A stretch of DNA of 64,000 nucleotides. Source: Sphaerisporangium perillae. GTDB taxonomy: Bacteria > Actinomycetota > Actinomycetes > Streptosporangiales > Streptosporangiaceae. This document shows positions 48,431-57,237 of the stretch, piece by piece. Location: NCBI RefSeq assembly GCF_023276435.1, contig NZ_JALLPO010000001.1, forward strand, positions 277,591 through 341,590. Direction: 5' to 3'. The position numbers and the translations under genes were made by a program. A model generated the notes under the pieces. That model searched no databases and was not told the DNA's origin. It was given only the letters and a program-made list of their open reading frames with translations. Each line of letters begins with the position of its first letter. The first letter of the stretch is position 1.

Positions 48431-51400
48431 TCAGGACGAGCTTGCGGCGCTCACGGCCGGTTCGCTGGGTGCCTCCTGAATCGGCGGCGTGGTGGCCGCT
48501 CCCTCCTTGCGCCGCCCGCGCCGGGCGCGGCGCTTCTCCTTGCGGGCCTCGACCATGGTGTAGAGCGTCGGCACCAGGACGAGGGTGAGCAGGGTCGAGC
48601 TGATCAGGCCGCCGATGACCACGATGGCCAGCGGCCGTGAGATGAAGCCGCCCCCGCCGGTGATGCCCAGCGCCATGGGCAGCAGCGCGAAGATGGTGGC
48701 CAGCGCCGTCATCAGGATCGGGCGCAGCCGCCGCCTGCCGCCTTCGACCACCGCCTCGTGCAGCGGCATGCCGCGCTCGCGGTACTGGTTGATCAGATCG
48801 AGCAGGACGATGGCGTTGGTGACGACGATGCCGATGAGCATCAGCATGCCGATCATCGCGGCCAGGCCGAGCGAGGTGTCCGTCGCCAGCAGCAGCCCGA
48901 TGGCCCCGGTGGCCGCGAACGGGATCGAGACCAGCAGCACCAGCGGCTGGATCAGGCTGCGGAACGTCGCCACCATGACGAAGAACACCAGCGCGATGGC
49001 GGCCACCAGCGCCAGCCCGAGGCTGCCGAAGGCGTCCGCCTGCTCGGCGCTCGCGCCGCCGATCTCGTAGGTCGCGCCCACCGGCAGCGTCAGCGCGGCC
49101 AGCGTCTTCTTCAGCTCGGCGCTGGTGGCGCCGAGGTCGGTTCCGGTGGCCTTGCCGGACACCGTGGCGCTGCGGTCGCCGTCGATGCGGTTCACCTCGA
49201 CGGGCCCGTTGACCTGCTTGACCGTCGCGACGTCCCCGACGGTGACCTTGCCGGCGATCTTGAGGTCGCGCAGGCCGGCCTGGGAGACGGGCGTGTCGCC
49301 GGTCCGCAGCACGACGTCGGCCGTGGTGCCGTTCAGGGCGAGCTGGGTGACGGTCGTCCCCCTGAACGCCTGCGTCACGGCCTGGCCTATGGCGATCTCG
49401 CTGAGCCCCTTCTCCGCCGCCTTCTTGCGGTCGACCGTGACGTCGATGCGCGGAGCGGTGTCGGCCACGCTGCTGGTCACCTCGGCGACGTTCGGAACGC
49501 CGGCCATGGCCCGCTGCACGGTCTGCGCGGCGCCGCGCAGGGTGTCGAGTTCGGCGGCCCGGACGACCACCTGCAGGGAGTTGCCGCCGAAGCCGCCGGC
49601 CTGCCCCACGCTGATCTCGCCCACGCCGTCCAGCTCGGCCAGCCTGCCGGTCAGCCGCCGCTCGAGCGCGCCCGCGTCGGTGCCGTCGCGCAGTGTCAGG
49701 GAGTGGGTGGCGCGGGAGGTGCCGCCGCTCCCACCGCGACCGCCGAACCCGAACCCGCCGCCGCCACCCACGGTGACCTGGTAGGACTCGACCTCGCTGG
49801 TGTCCGCCACCACCTGCTCGACCTTCTTGGCCATGGTGTCGGCCGTGGCCAGGGAGGTGCTGACGGGGAAGGTCTGCCGGATGCTGATGGTGTTCTGGCC
49901 GGAGTCCTCGATGAAGCTCGTCCGCAGCATCGGCACCAGGCCGAGCGTCCCCAAGAAGATCACCAGTGCGACGGCGACCGTGGTGATCCGGTGCCGGGTC
50001 GCGAACCGGATCACCGGGACGTACAGCCGCTGGAGCGGGCTGCTCCGCTCCTTCTCGTCCGCCGCGCGCCGGATCGCCTCCGCGTCGCCCTCCTTGGGGC
50101 GCTTCATGAACCAGTAGGCGAGCACAGGGACGACGGTCAGCGACACCAGCAGCGAGGCGAGCAGCGCCACCGTCACGGTGATCGCGAACGGGCTGAACAG
50201 CTCGCCCACCAGGCCGCCGACGAAGGCGATGGGCAGGAAGACCGCCACGGTCGTCAGCGTGGAGGCGGTGACCGCCCCCGCCACCTCCCGCACGCCGTTC
50301 TCGATCGCCTGCCGCTTGCCCTCGCCGTACGACAGGTGCCGCTTGATGTTCTCAAGTACCACGATGGAGTCGTCCACGACCCGGCCGATCGCGATGGTGA
50401 GCGCGCCGAGGGTGAGCATGTTGAGCGAGTAGCCCTGCGCCCACAGGGCGATCAGCGCGATCAGCACCGACAGCGGGATCGACACGGCCGTCACGATCGT
50501 GGAGCGGAGCGAGAACAGGAACACCAGGATGACCAGCACGGCCATGGCCAGGCCGAGCAGGCCCTCGGTGGTGAGGCTCTGGATGGCCTCCTCCACCGAG
50601 GGCGCCTGGTCGAAGATCACGGTGAACCGGACGTCGCCGCCGAGGGCGGTGGCCAGCGCGGGCAGCTTCGCGCGCACGTCGTGCGAGATCGACACCGCGT
50701 TGCCGTCGGGCTTCATGGTGACGGACACGCCGAGGCTGGGCCTGCCGTTGGTGCGGGTCAGCGTGGTGGCGTCGGCGGTCCCGAGCTTGACGGTCGCCAC
50801 GTCGCCGAGCCGCACGGGCTTGGGCGCGGCCGCCGCCCGGGCCGGCGTCGCCGTTCCCTGGGCGCCCGGCACGCTCCGTGCGCCGGGACGCTGCTGCGCC
50901 TGGCCCTGGCCCTGCGCCTGGCCCTGCGTGGCGGCGGGCGGGTTCAGGTAGAGGTCCTTGATGTCCTTGACCGAGCCGAGCGTGGTGCCGACCTGGACGC
51001 TCAGTGACTGTTCGGACTTGGTCAGCGTGCCGGCGGGCAGCGGCGTCCCCGCCGACTGGATCGCGGTGGCGATCGCCGAGGCGGTCAGGCCGTGCTCGGC
51101 CAGCTTGTCGTTGTCGGGCTCGATCGTGACGACCTGCTCGCGGGTGCCGGAGACCGACACGTCCCTGACCCCGTCCACGCCGGCGAGCGCGGGCACGACC
51201 TGCTCGTCGAGCTTGTCGGCGAGCCGCCGCTGGTCCTCGGCCGAGGTGACCGCGAGCTGGACGACCGGGAGGTCGTCGGTGCTGCCCGCGACCACCTGCG
51301 GGTCGACGTCGCTGGGGAGCTGGCCGGCGACGCGGCTGATGGCCTGCTGGATCCGGCCCTGGGCCTCGTCGATGTCGGTCCCGTAGTCGAAGCCGACCTG

Positions 51401-51676
51401 GACGGTCGCGCTGGACTCGCGGGAGGTGGAGTTCACACTGGTCACGCCGGACAGGCCGCGCACGCCGTCCTCCAGCGGCCGGGTGACGCGGTCCTCGACG
51501 ATCTGCGGCGCGGCCCCGGGGTAGGTGGCGACGATCGACACGGTGGGGAAGGAGAGCGACGGCAGGAGCTGCTGTTTGAGCGCCGGGATGGTGTACACGC
51601 CGAAGGCGGTCACCACGATCGTGATCAGGGCGACGAGCCCGCGGTTGGCGAGGCTCAGTCTGGCGAGTAAGGACAT
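48431..51676 (-). CDS. RND-superfamily efflux permease (AcrB/HAE1-like)
   Basis: From ATG 51676 the 1081-residue protein has the RND duplication: helix 1 (GLVALITIVVTAFGVYTIPAL), a large extracytoplasmic domain, helices 2-6 with IGRVVDDSIVVLENI (proton-relay Asp pair in helix 4), a second loop and helices 8-12, ending in a basic/acidic tail. It resembles proteobacterial HAE1 pumps rather than actinobacterial MmpL proteins. Gly/Gln/Pro-rich (AQGQGQAQQRPGARSVPG) and Gly-rich insertions occur in the loops. No fusion protein or outer channel is encoded nearby; a NarL-type two-component system lies just upstream on the same strand. Confidence 0.93.
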   Translation of the reverse strand: MSLLARLSLANRGLVALITIVVTAFGVYTIPALKQQLLPSLSFPTVSIVATYPGAAPQIVEDRVTRPLEDGVRGLSGVTSVNSTSRESSATVQVGFDYGTDIDEAQGRIQQAISRVAGQLPSDVDPQVVAGSTDDLPVVQLAVTSAEDQRRLADKLDEQVVPALAGVDGVRDVSVSGTREQVVTIEPDNDKLAEHGLTASAIATAIQSAGTPLPAGTLTKSEQSLSVQVGTTLGSVKDIKDLYLNPPAATQGQAQGQGQAQQRPGARSVPGAQGTATPARAAAAPKPVRLGDVATVKLGTADATTLTRTNGRPSLGVSVTMKPDGNAVSISHDVRAKLPALATALGGDVRFTVIFDQAPSVEEAIQSLTTEGLLGLAMAVLVILVFLFSLRSTIVTAVSIPLSVLIALIALWAQGYSLNMLTLGALTIAIGRVVDDSIVVLENIKRHLSYGEGKRQAIENGVREVAGAVTASTLTTVAVFLPIAFVGGLVGELFSPFAITVTVALLASLLVSLTVVPVLAYWFMKRPKEGDAEAIRRAADEKERSSPLQRLYVPVIRFATRHRITTVAVALVIFLGTLGLVPMLRTSFIEDSGQNTISIRQTFPVSTSLATADTMAKKVEQVVADTSEVESYQVTVGGGGGFGFGGRGGSGGTSRATHSLTLRDGTDAGALERRLTGRLAELDGVGEISVGQAGGFGGNSLQVVVRAAELDTLRGAAQTVQRAMAGVPNVAEVTSSVADTAPRIDVTVDRKKAAEKGLSEIAIGQAVTQAFRGTTVTQLALNGTTADVVLRTGDTPVSQAGLRDLKIAGKVTVGDVATVKQVNGPVEVNRIDGDRSATVSGKATGTDLGATSAELKKTLAALTLPVGATYEIGGASAEQADAFGSLGLALVAAIALVFFVMVATFRSLIQPLVLLVSIPFAATGAIGLLLATDTSLGLAAMIGMLMLIGIVVTNAIVLLDLINQYRERGMPLHEAVVEGGRRRLRPILMTALATIFALLPMALGITGGGGFISRPLAIVVIGGLISSTLLTLVLVPTLYTMVEARKEKRRARRGRRKEGAATTPPIQEAPSEPAVSAASSS

Positions 51677-51874
51677 CGGTCCACTTCTTGTCGGTATCGG
51701 CGGGGGTGAGGGGCGTCGTCCGGGGGAGAGGCGGGTCCCCACCCGTGTGGGGTCCGGCTCTTTCAAGCCTCATCGCCGCTCGCGGGGTGTACGTCCGTCG
51801 CGGGGAGGGTCTTGGCCTACCGCGAACGCCGTAGGCGAGGGGGCGGGCTACCACGCCCGTACATCGGCGGGCGG

Positions 51875-52546
51875 TCAGCGGGGGCGGGGGCGCACCAGTC
51901 CGGTCTCGTAGGCGATCACGACGAGCTGGGCGCGGTCGTGGGCGCCGAGCTTGAGCATCGCCCGGTTGGCGTGGGTCTTGGCGGTCATCCGGCTGATGCC
52001 GAGGTCGTCGGCGATCTCGTCGTTGGTCAGGCCGCACGCGACCAGCGTCATGACCTCGCGCTCGCGCTCGGTCAGCACGGCGAGGCTGTCGGGGGCATGG
52101 TCGGCCCTCGCGCCGGGAGCCGACAGGAAGCGGGCGATGAGGCCCTTGGTGGCGGCGGGGGAGAGCAGGGCGTCGCCGCGCGCCACGACGCGGATGGCGT
52201 CCTGTAGCTCGCCGGCCTCGACGCCCTTGCCGAGGAATCCGCTCGCTCCGGCGCGAAGGGCGGCGAAGACGTACTCGTCGATCTCGAAGGTCGTCAGGAC
52301 CAGGACCCGCACCCCGGCGAGGTCGCTGTCGGAGCTGATCGCCTGGGTGGCCGCGAGACCGTCCATCTCGGGCATCCGGATGTCCATCAGGACCACGTCG
52401 GCCCTGGTGTCGCGCGCGAGTCGCACGGCCTCCTGGCCGGTGTCGGCCTCGCCGACCACCTCCAGGTCGGGCGCGGAGTCGATCAGGACGCGAAAGCCGG
52501 CCCGCACCAGGGCCTGATCGTCGGCCAGTACGACGCGGACGGTCAT
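51875..52546 (-). CDS. NarL/LuxR-type response regulator
   Basis: The 223-residue protein has a receiver domain (VVLADDQALVRAGFRVLID, DVVLMDIRMPEMDGL with Asp55, VLVLTTFEIDEYVFAAL, GFLGKG Lys) and a LuxR-type HTH at the C-terminus (LTEREREVMTLVACGLTNDE, then IADDLGISRMTAKTHANRAM). It overlaps the kinase gene by four bases. A GCCTAC/GTAGGC hairpin at 51815-51836 lies between it and the RND gene, so the pump may have its own promoter there while still being the obvious target. Confidence 0.94.
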   Translation of the reverse strand: MTVRVVLADDQALVRAGFRVLIDSAPDLEVVGEADTGQEAVRLARDTRADVVLMDIRMPEMDGLAATQAISSDSDLAGVRVLVLTTFEIDEYVFAALRAGASGFLGKGVEAGELQDAIRVVARGDALLSPAATKGLIARFLSAPGARADHAPDSLAVLTEREREVMTLVACGLTNDEIADDLGISRMTAKTHANRAMLKLGAHDRAQLVVIAYETGLVRPRPR

Positions 52547-53820
52547 ATGGCGCTCCTCTGCGGCGCGGGCAGGACCGCGTGGACGCGGAAGCCGCGCCCG
52601 GGACAGGGGCCGACGCTGAACGTCCCTCCCACGGAAAGGGCCCGCTCGCGCATGCCCACCAGCCCATGCCCGGTGCCTGACGGCCCTTCTCCCGCGTCGG
52701 CGAGTCCAGGCTCGGCGCCGGCCGGCCCGTGTGGACCGCCGGCGCGCCCCGTCGTGGCCGGCGGGGCGCCCGCGTTCGGAGCCGTGCGGGCGAGGCCGTC
52801 GTCGCTGACCTCGATGGTGAGGTCGCGGTGCCCGTAGGTGATGCGGACCCGCGTCGTCGCCTTCCCGGCGTGCTTGCTGACGTTGGTCAGCGCCTCCTGG
52901 ACGACGCGGAACGCCGTCAGCTCCACCGGGGAGGGAAGCGGGCGCGGGGTGCCCTCGAGGTGGCAGTCGACCGAGAGGCCCGCCGCCGTGAACGAGGTGA
53001 TCAGCTCGGGGAGGCGGTCGAGGCCGGGCGCGGGCTCGGTGGGCAGTTCCTCGGTGCTGCCGGGCCGGCGCAGCAGCCCGACCGTGGTCCGCAGCTCGTC
53101 GAGGGCCGCCCGGCCGGCCTGGCGGATGTGGCCGAGCGCCTCACGGGCCTGCCGCGGCTCGTCGTCCATCACGTGCGCGGCGACCTGGGCCTGGACGTTG
53201 ATGAGCGCGATGTGGTGGGCGAGCACGTCGTGCAGTTCCCGGGCGATGCGCAGCCGTTCCTCCATCACCCGGCGCTCGGCCTCCTCCTCGCGGGTCTGCT
53301 CGGCGCGGCGGGCGCGTTCCTCTACGGCCGCGACGTAGGCGCGGCGGCTGCGCACGGAGTCCCCGACGGCGATGGCCATGCCGATCAGCGCGATCTGCCC
53401 GACCAGCTCCGGCCCGAACCACCAGCCGCCGGACAGGGCGAGGCGCGTGCCGCTCAGGACGATCGCGGTGATCGCTCCGGCCGTCCAGGCCTCCCGGCGG
53501 GGGCTGTGGGTCGCCAGGGTGGCCAGCGCTATGGCGGGCACCAGGTCCAGGGTGCTGCGCGTACCGCCGACGATCAGGTGCAGGACGAGACCGGCCACGG
53601 TCACGGCGGTGACCAGGCGGGGCGAGGCGCGCCGGAAGATCAGCGTCGCGCACATCACCCCGGCCAGCGTGACCGTGGCGGGGGTCAGCGGGAGGTTCCG
53701 CTCGGGGTGGTCCCCGGGCGGGCCGAGGACGGTGGCCACGAAGGCCAGGCCGGCTATGACGGTGTCCACCACGTAGGGGCGGGCGCGGAGGGCGTTTCGC
53801 AGCCGGTTCAGACGACGCAC
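52543..53820 (-). CDS. DesK/NarX-type sensor histidine kinase
   Basis: GTG 53820 starts a 425-residue kinase with four to five helices (VVDTVIAGLAFVATVLG and onward to about residue 160), a short coiled coil and a HisKA_3 domain: EERLRIARELHDVLAHHIAL (phosphorylated His in ELHD), followed by the HATPase domain with EALTNVSKHAGKATT and a Gly/Ala-rich insertion (about residues 355-385), then HGLVGMRERALSVGG. It has no extracytoplasmic loop of size and so senses within the membrane, as DesK-type kinases do. Coupled to the regulator. Confidence 0.93.
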   Translation of the reverse strand: MRRLNRLRNALRARPYVVDTVIAGLAFVATVLGPPGDHPERNLPLTPATVTLAGVMCATLIFRRASPRLVTAVTVAGLVLHLIVGGTRSTLDLVPAIALATLATHSPRREAWTAGAITAIVLSGTRLALSGGWWFGPELVGQIALIGMAIAVGDSVRSRRAYVAAVEERARRAEQTREEEAERRVMEERLRIARELHDVLAHHIALINVQAQVAAHVMDDEPRQAREALGHIRQAGRAALDELRTTVGLLRRPGSTEELPTEPAPGLDRLPELITSFTAAGLSVDCHLEGTPRPLPSPVELTAFRVVQEALTNVSKHAGKATTRVRITYGHRDLTIEVSDDGLARTAPNAGAPPATTGRAGGPHGPAGAEPGLADAGEGPSGTGHGLVGMRERALSVGGTFSVGPCPGRGFRVHAVLPAPQRSAI

Positions 53821-53879
53821 GGGCCCCACGTTACGGCCGCGCCACCGCGGTCTCCTCGTCCCTGGGGACCGTTCCGGGC

Positions 53880-53909
53880 TACCGCGATCGCGGTACGCGA
53901 CCGGTCGCG
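53880..53909. promoter_or_regulatory. two abutting perfect palindromes upstream of the two-component operon
   Basis: TACCGCGATCGCGGTA (53880-53895) and CGCGACCGGTCGCG (53896-53909) are perfect 16- and 14-bp palindromes directly next to each other, 60 bases before the kinase start. They probably bind one or two dimeric regulators; a terminator of the beta-lactamase-like gene is the alternative. Confidence 0.55.
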
Positions 53910-53953
53910 GGAGCACGGCGGCCCGAACAGGCGCCGATCATCGGCGGCGTGAC

Positions 53954-54814
53954 TCACAGCGAGCGCAGGTGGTCGATGGCGGCCCGGGCGGCGGTGCCGA
54001 TGGCCGCGTCGGCCCTCGGCTGGAGCTGCGCGGTGCCGATCGACCGGGTGAACACCGCCACCGCGTAGCGCCCGCCGTCGGGGTACTCCACGACGCCGAC
54101 CTCGTTGCGGAGGGTGGGAAGGGAGCCGGTCTTCCCGCTGACCACGACGTCGTCGTAGGGGAACCCCGACGCCAGGCGGTGCGGCCATACCTGCAGGCCG
54201 AGCAGCCGCCGGACCGCGGCGCACGCCTGCGGCCCGGCGGCCTCGTCCCGCCACACCATGCCGAGCAGCCGGGTCATCTCCCGGGCGGTGCTGCGGTTGG
54301 CGTGCGCCGGATCGAGCACGCGCAGGCGGCCCACCGTGCGCGGGTCCAGCGGCCCCTCCATGGAGCCGGTATCGGCCTCCAGCACCGCGAGCATCCCGCG
54401 GCAGTCATGCTCGATGTAGGTGTCCGCCAGCCCGAACTTCGCCAGCATGGCGTTCACCGCGTCCAGCCCGACGCGCCGCGCGACGACGTCGGCCGCGGCG
54501 TTGTCGCTGACGGCGATCATGAGGTACGCGAGGTCGCGCAGGGAGAGCGTCGCCGCGTCGAGCATGGCGGCCAGGCCCGTGCCGCCCGCCGTGCGCTCGC
54601 CGGGCTCCACGTGGCAGGGCTCGGCCGGGTCCAGGAGTCCCGCCTCGGCCTGCCGGTAGAGCTCGACGAGCAGGGGGAGCTTGAACACAGAGGCCAGGAT
54701 GACCGGGTCGTCGGACCGCAGGCCGATCTGCGCTCCGGTGTCGAGGTCGACCGCGTGGAGGTTGCCGGTGACGGCGGCGGCGCGGAAGATCCCTTCCAGG
54801 TCCGGGGGCCTCAT
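53954..54814 (-). CDS. class-A beta-lactamase-fold serine hydrolase
   Basis: The 286-residue protein from ATG 54814 carries SVFK (catalytic Ser-x-x-Lys) near residue 43, SDN near residue 107 and SGKTGSL near residue 230, the three class-A motifs. The E-x-x-LN omega-loop motif is not evident. It lacks any signal peptide, so it should stay in the cytoplasm, unlike true secreted beta-lactamases. Its start overlaps the LysR regulator stop by four bases. Cytoplasmic serine hydrolases of this fold paired with LysR regulators are known in actinomycetes; the natural substrate is not established. Confidence 0.85.
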   Translation of the reverse strand: MRPPDLEGIFRAAAVTGNLHAVDLDTGAQIGLRSDDPVILASVFKLPLLVELYRQAEAGLLDPAEPCHVEPGERTAGGTGLAAMLDAATLSLRDLAYLMIAVSDNAAADVVARRVGLDAVNAMLAKFGLADTYIEHDCRGMLAVLEADTGSMEGPLDPRTVGRLRVLDPAHANRSTAREMTRLLGMVWRDEAAGPQACAAVRRLLGLQVWPHRLASGFPYDDVVVSGKTGSLPTLRNEVGVVEYPDGGRYAVAVFTRSIGTAQLQPRADAAIGTAARAAIDHLRSL

Positions 54815-55752
54815 GCGAGCAGGCCGGACGCCGGGCGGGGGTTGACCTTGCGCGCCGGGGCCGCTCCGTCTTGGACCATCCCGGCATTGTCCCGCAGCAC
54901 GCGCACGGCCACCGCGCAGAACTCGGCCATGGCGTCGGACGGCCGCTGCCAGGCGACCGACACCCGCCAGGCCAGCGGGTCGCCCAGCAGCGGCCGCCAG
55001 GCGACGCCCGCCTGCTCGGTGCGGGGACCGAAGGCGACGGCCGTGCCGGACATGACCAGCCCCAGCGTGAACTGCGGGTGCCGCCCGAGGTGCACCTCGC
55101 CGGGTACGAACCCGTGGCGGCGGCACTCGGCCAGCGTCTCCTCGTGCAGCCACGGCTCGCTCTCGCGGGGGACCAGCACGAGGTGCCGCGTCGCCAGGTC
55201 GGCCAGGTGCACGGAGGAGAAGGCCGCGAGCGGGTCGCCCTCGGGGAGCAGCACGCCCGGATGCTGGACGAGCACGGGGCCGAAGGACAGGCCGGTGGCG
55301 CTCACCGGGTGGCGGATGACGCTGCCGTCCAAAGTGCCCTCCGCCAGCGCCGCGACCTGGTCGGCCGTGCCCATCTCGGTGAGCGCGAGCCGTACCTCGG
55401 GGTGGGTGTCGCGGAACCCCGCGAGCAGGGCGGCGATGGCCGAGCCGCCGAGGTCGGGGGGCACACCGATGCGGAGGGGCGTGGCGCCCCCGGCCGCCTG
55501 GGACAGCAGGCCGGGGATGGCGTCGACGCGCTCGACGATGGCGCGGGCCTCGGCGAGCAGGAGCCTGCCGGCCTCGGTCAGGCGGACCTGGCGGCTGGAG
55601 CGGTCGAACAGGCGCACGCCCAGCTCCTCCTCCAGCCGCTTGATGCGCTGGCTGAGGGGCGGTTGCGCCATGCCGAGCCGGATCGCCGCGTTGCCGAAAT
55701 GCAGTTCTTCGGCGACGACGGTGAAGTAGCGCAGGTGCCGTACCAGGTCCAT
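54811..55752 (-). CDS. LysR-family transcriptional regulator
   Basis: The 313-residue protein has the LysR winged HTH (LRYFTVVAEELHFGNAAIRL, MAQPPLSQRIKRLEEELGV, LFDRSSRQVRLTEAG) and a two-lobed effector domain with RIGVPPDLGGSAIAALLAGF. It is translated before, and coupled to, the serine hydrolase; usually LysR regulators are divergent from their targets, so the arrangement is unusual. A 9-bp inverted repeat directly upstream is the likely binding site, with the truncated PBP gene on the other side as the former second target. Confidence 0.92.
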   Translation of the reverse strand: MDLVRHLRYFTVVAEELHFGNAAIRLGMAQPPLSQRIKRLEEELGVRLFDRSSRQVRLTEAGRLLLAEARAIVERVDAIPGLLSQAAGGATPLRIGVPPDLGGSAIAALLAGFRDTHPEVRLALTEMGTADQVAALAEGTLDGSVIRHPVSATGLSFGPVLVQHPGVLLPEGDPLAAFSSVHLADLATRHLVLVPRESEPWLHEETLAECRRHGFVPGEVHLGRHPQFTLGLVMSGTAVAFGPRTEQAGVAWRPLLGDPLAWRVSVAWQRPSDAMAEFCAVAVRVLRDNAGMVQDGAAPARKVNPRPASGLLA

Positions 55753-55771
55753 TACCAGCGACTATATCGGA

Positions 55772-55800
55772 ATTGATATCGCTTTGGGACGGATATCAAT
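55772..55800. promoter_or_regulatory. LysR-type binding site
   Basis: ATTGATATC (55772-55780) and GATATCAAT (55792-55800) are perfect inverted repeats with an 11-base spacer (T-N11-A class). The element lies 20 bases before the LysR start and 55 bases before the divergent PBP remnant. Confidence 0.75.
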
Positions 55801-55854
55801 ATTGGACATAACGGTCAACCGTCTGCTGTCCTCCTCGTAATCGAAGGGGGATCG

Positions 55855-56532
55855 ATGCGACGAGGCAAACTGGTGACCACCGTTTCCGCGGCTCTGATGG
55901 TGCCGCTCGCCGTGGCGGGCGGCGTGGTGTGGGCGCTCCGCACGGACGGCTCGGCCGAGGATACGGCGGCCCGCTATCTCGCCGCCTGGTCGAAGAGCGA
56001 CTACCGGTGGCGGGTGTCGTTCTCGCCCTCGGCCATCCACCGCGACCTCACGGCGGGGGCACGGTTCAAGGTCACCCAGGTGCCGGCCGAGTCGGCGCCG
56101 ATCCTCGCCGCCGACGGGACGCGCATCGACACGCCCACCGCCCCCGGCTCGGTGCTGCAGATCGTGGACGGGCTCATGGAGCAGTACGGCGCGCGCCTGA
56201 AAGGCAGGCCGTCGGCCCGCGTGGAGATCGTCAAGGAGGGCCGCGCGGTCACGACCGTGGCGACCGGCAAGACCGTCCCGGGCACGTCGCTGCGCACCAC
56301 CATCGACCTGAAGGTGCACGAAGCCGGGGCGGCGGCGCTCGAGGGCGTCGCCAAGCCGGCTTCCCTGGTGGCGCTGCGCCCCTCGACCGGCGAGGTGCTC
56401 GCCGCCGTCAACCGGCCCGGCGGCTTCAACCGGGCGCTGCTCGGCACCTACCCGCCGGGATCGACCTTCAAGGTGGTGACGGCCTCCGCGCTCGTCGCCG
56501 GCGGCATGGCCCCCGGGGCGGGGGCGATCGGC
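55855..56532 (+). pseudogene. truncated and internally deleted penicillin-binding protein
   Basis: The frame starts with a helix (LVTTVSAALMVPLAVAGGVV), then the beginning of an NTF2-like (MecA_N) domain (DTAARYLAAWSKSDY) that passes directly into WRVSFSPSAIHRDL, skipping about 60 residues. A shortened dimerisation part and the start of the transpeptidase domain follow (ASLVALRPSTGEVLAAVNRP, YPPGSTFKVVTASALV), including the SxxK motif. The SxN and KTG motifs are missing: the gene ends at about 56530 next to the convergent hemerythrin gene, and the frame then runs antisense to it. About 230 of 550 expected residues remain, so no active transpeptidase. Confidence 0.78.
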
Positions 56533-56536
56533 GCGG

Positions 56537-57109
56537 TCAGTGCCGGGTTCGGGCGGCGACCAGGTCCCGGATGCGGTCGGCCGCGCCGACGAACGGGCCG
56601 GCGGCCTTGAGCAGCCCCGGCCTGGGCGGGGTGTGCGGATGCGGGCGGGTCGGCGCCAGCCTCTTGGCCTTCTGGATCTTCGTGCCGAGCTCCATGGCGC
56701 GCTCGGGGCTGATGACCAGGCGCAGTTCCGGCCAGACCTGCTCCTCCTCGTAGGCGATGTGCTCCCTGGCGTCGTTGATGAAGTCGCCGAGCATCTCCTC
56801 GAACCGCGCGACGCCCGGCTCGTAGTCGATGAGGTCGTTGAGCACGTACTTCGCCTGCTGCTCCTGCTTGATCGCGTGTTCGGCGAGCTCCTTGCCCTGC
56901 GGGACCAGGTCGCGGACCGCAGGCCAGAAGTACTCCTCCTCGACCGCCTCGTGCTTGGACTCCTCGATGATGAGCTGCCGCACCTGATTCTTGCGCTGCC
57001 GCATCCGCTCCTGCTCGTCGGCGCCCCCGCGAGGCCTCTCCTCGAGCTCGTCCATTAGGCGCTTGACCTCTTGGTGGTCCCGTTCCAGGACCTCGAACAC
57101 GTTCGCCAT
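56537..57109 (-). CDS. hemerythrin-like (HHE) domain protein
   Basis: The 190-residue protein has the HHE pattern over residues 1-140: ERDHQEVKRLMDELE, IEESKHEAVEEEYFWPAV, LAEHAIKQEQQAKYVLNDL and AREHIAYEEEQVWPEL, supplying the His/Glu residues of the di-iron site. The C-terminal 45 residues are Pro/Arg-rich. HHE proteins bind oxygen, NO or iron and act in redox or nitrosative stress. It is monocistronic and convergent with the PBP remnant. Confidence 0.9.
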   Translation of the reverse strand: MANVFEVLERDHQEVKRLMDELEERPRGGADEQERMRQRKNQVRQLIIEESKHEAVEEEYFWPAVRDLVPQGKELAEHAIKQEQQAKYVLNDLIDYEPGVARFEEMLGDFINDAREHIAYEEEQVWPELRLVISPERAMELGTKIQKAKRLAPTRPHPHTPPRPGLLKAAGPFVGAADRIRDLVAARTRH

Positions 57110-57237
57110 TGCTCTGCCTCCAATGCGGTGGCGGCGTTCCCCCTTTGTGGGCGTTGCCCGCGTCGTCGCAGGTAAACATGGGTTTCGTATGGAAGGCCCT
57201 TTTTATCGGTCTGCTCCCTGCCTTCCCGGGGCTTCGA

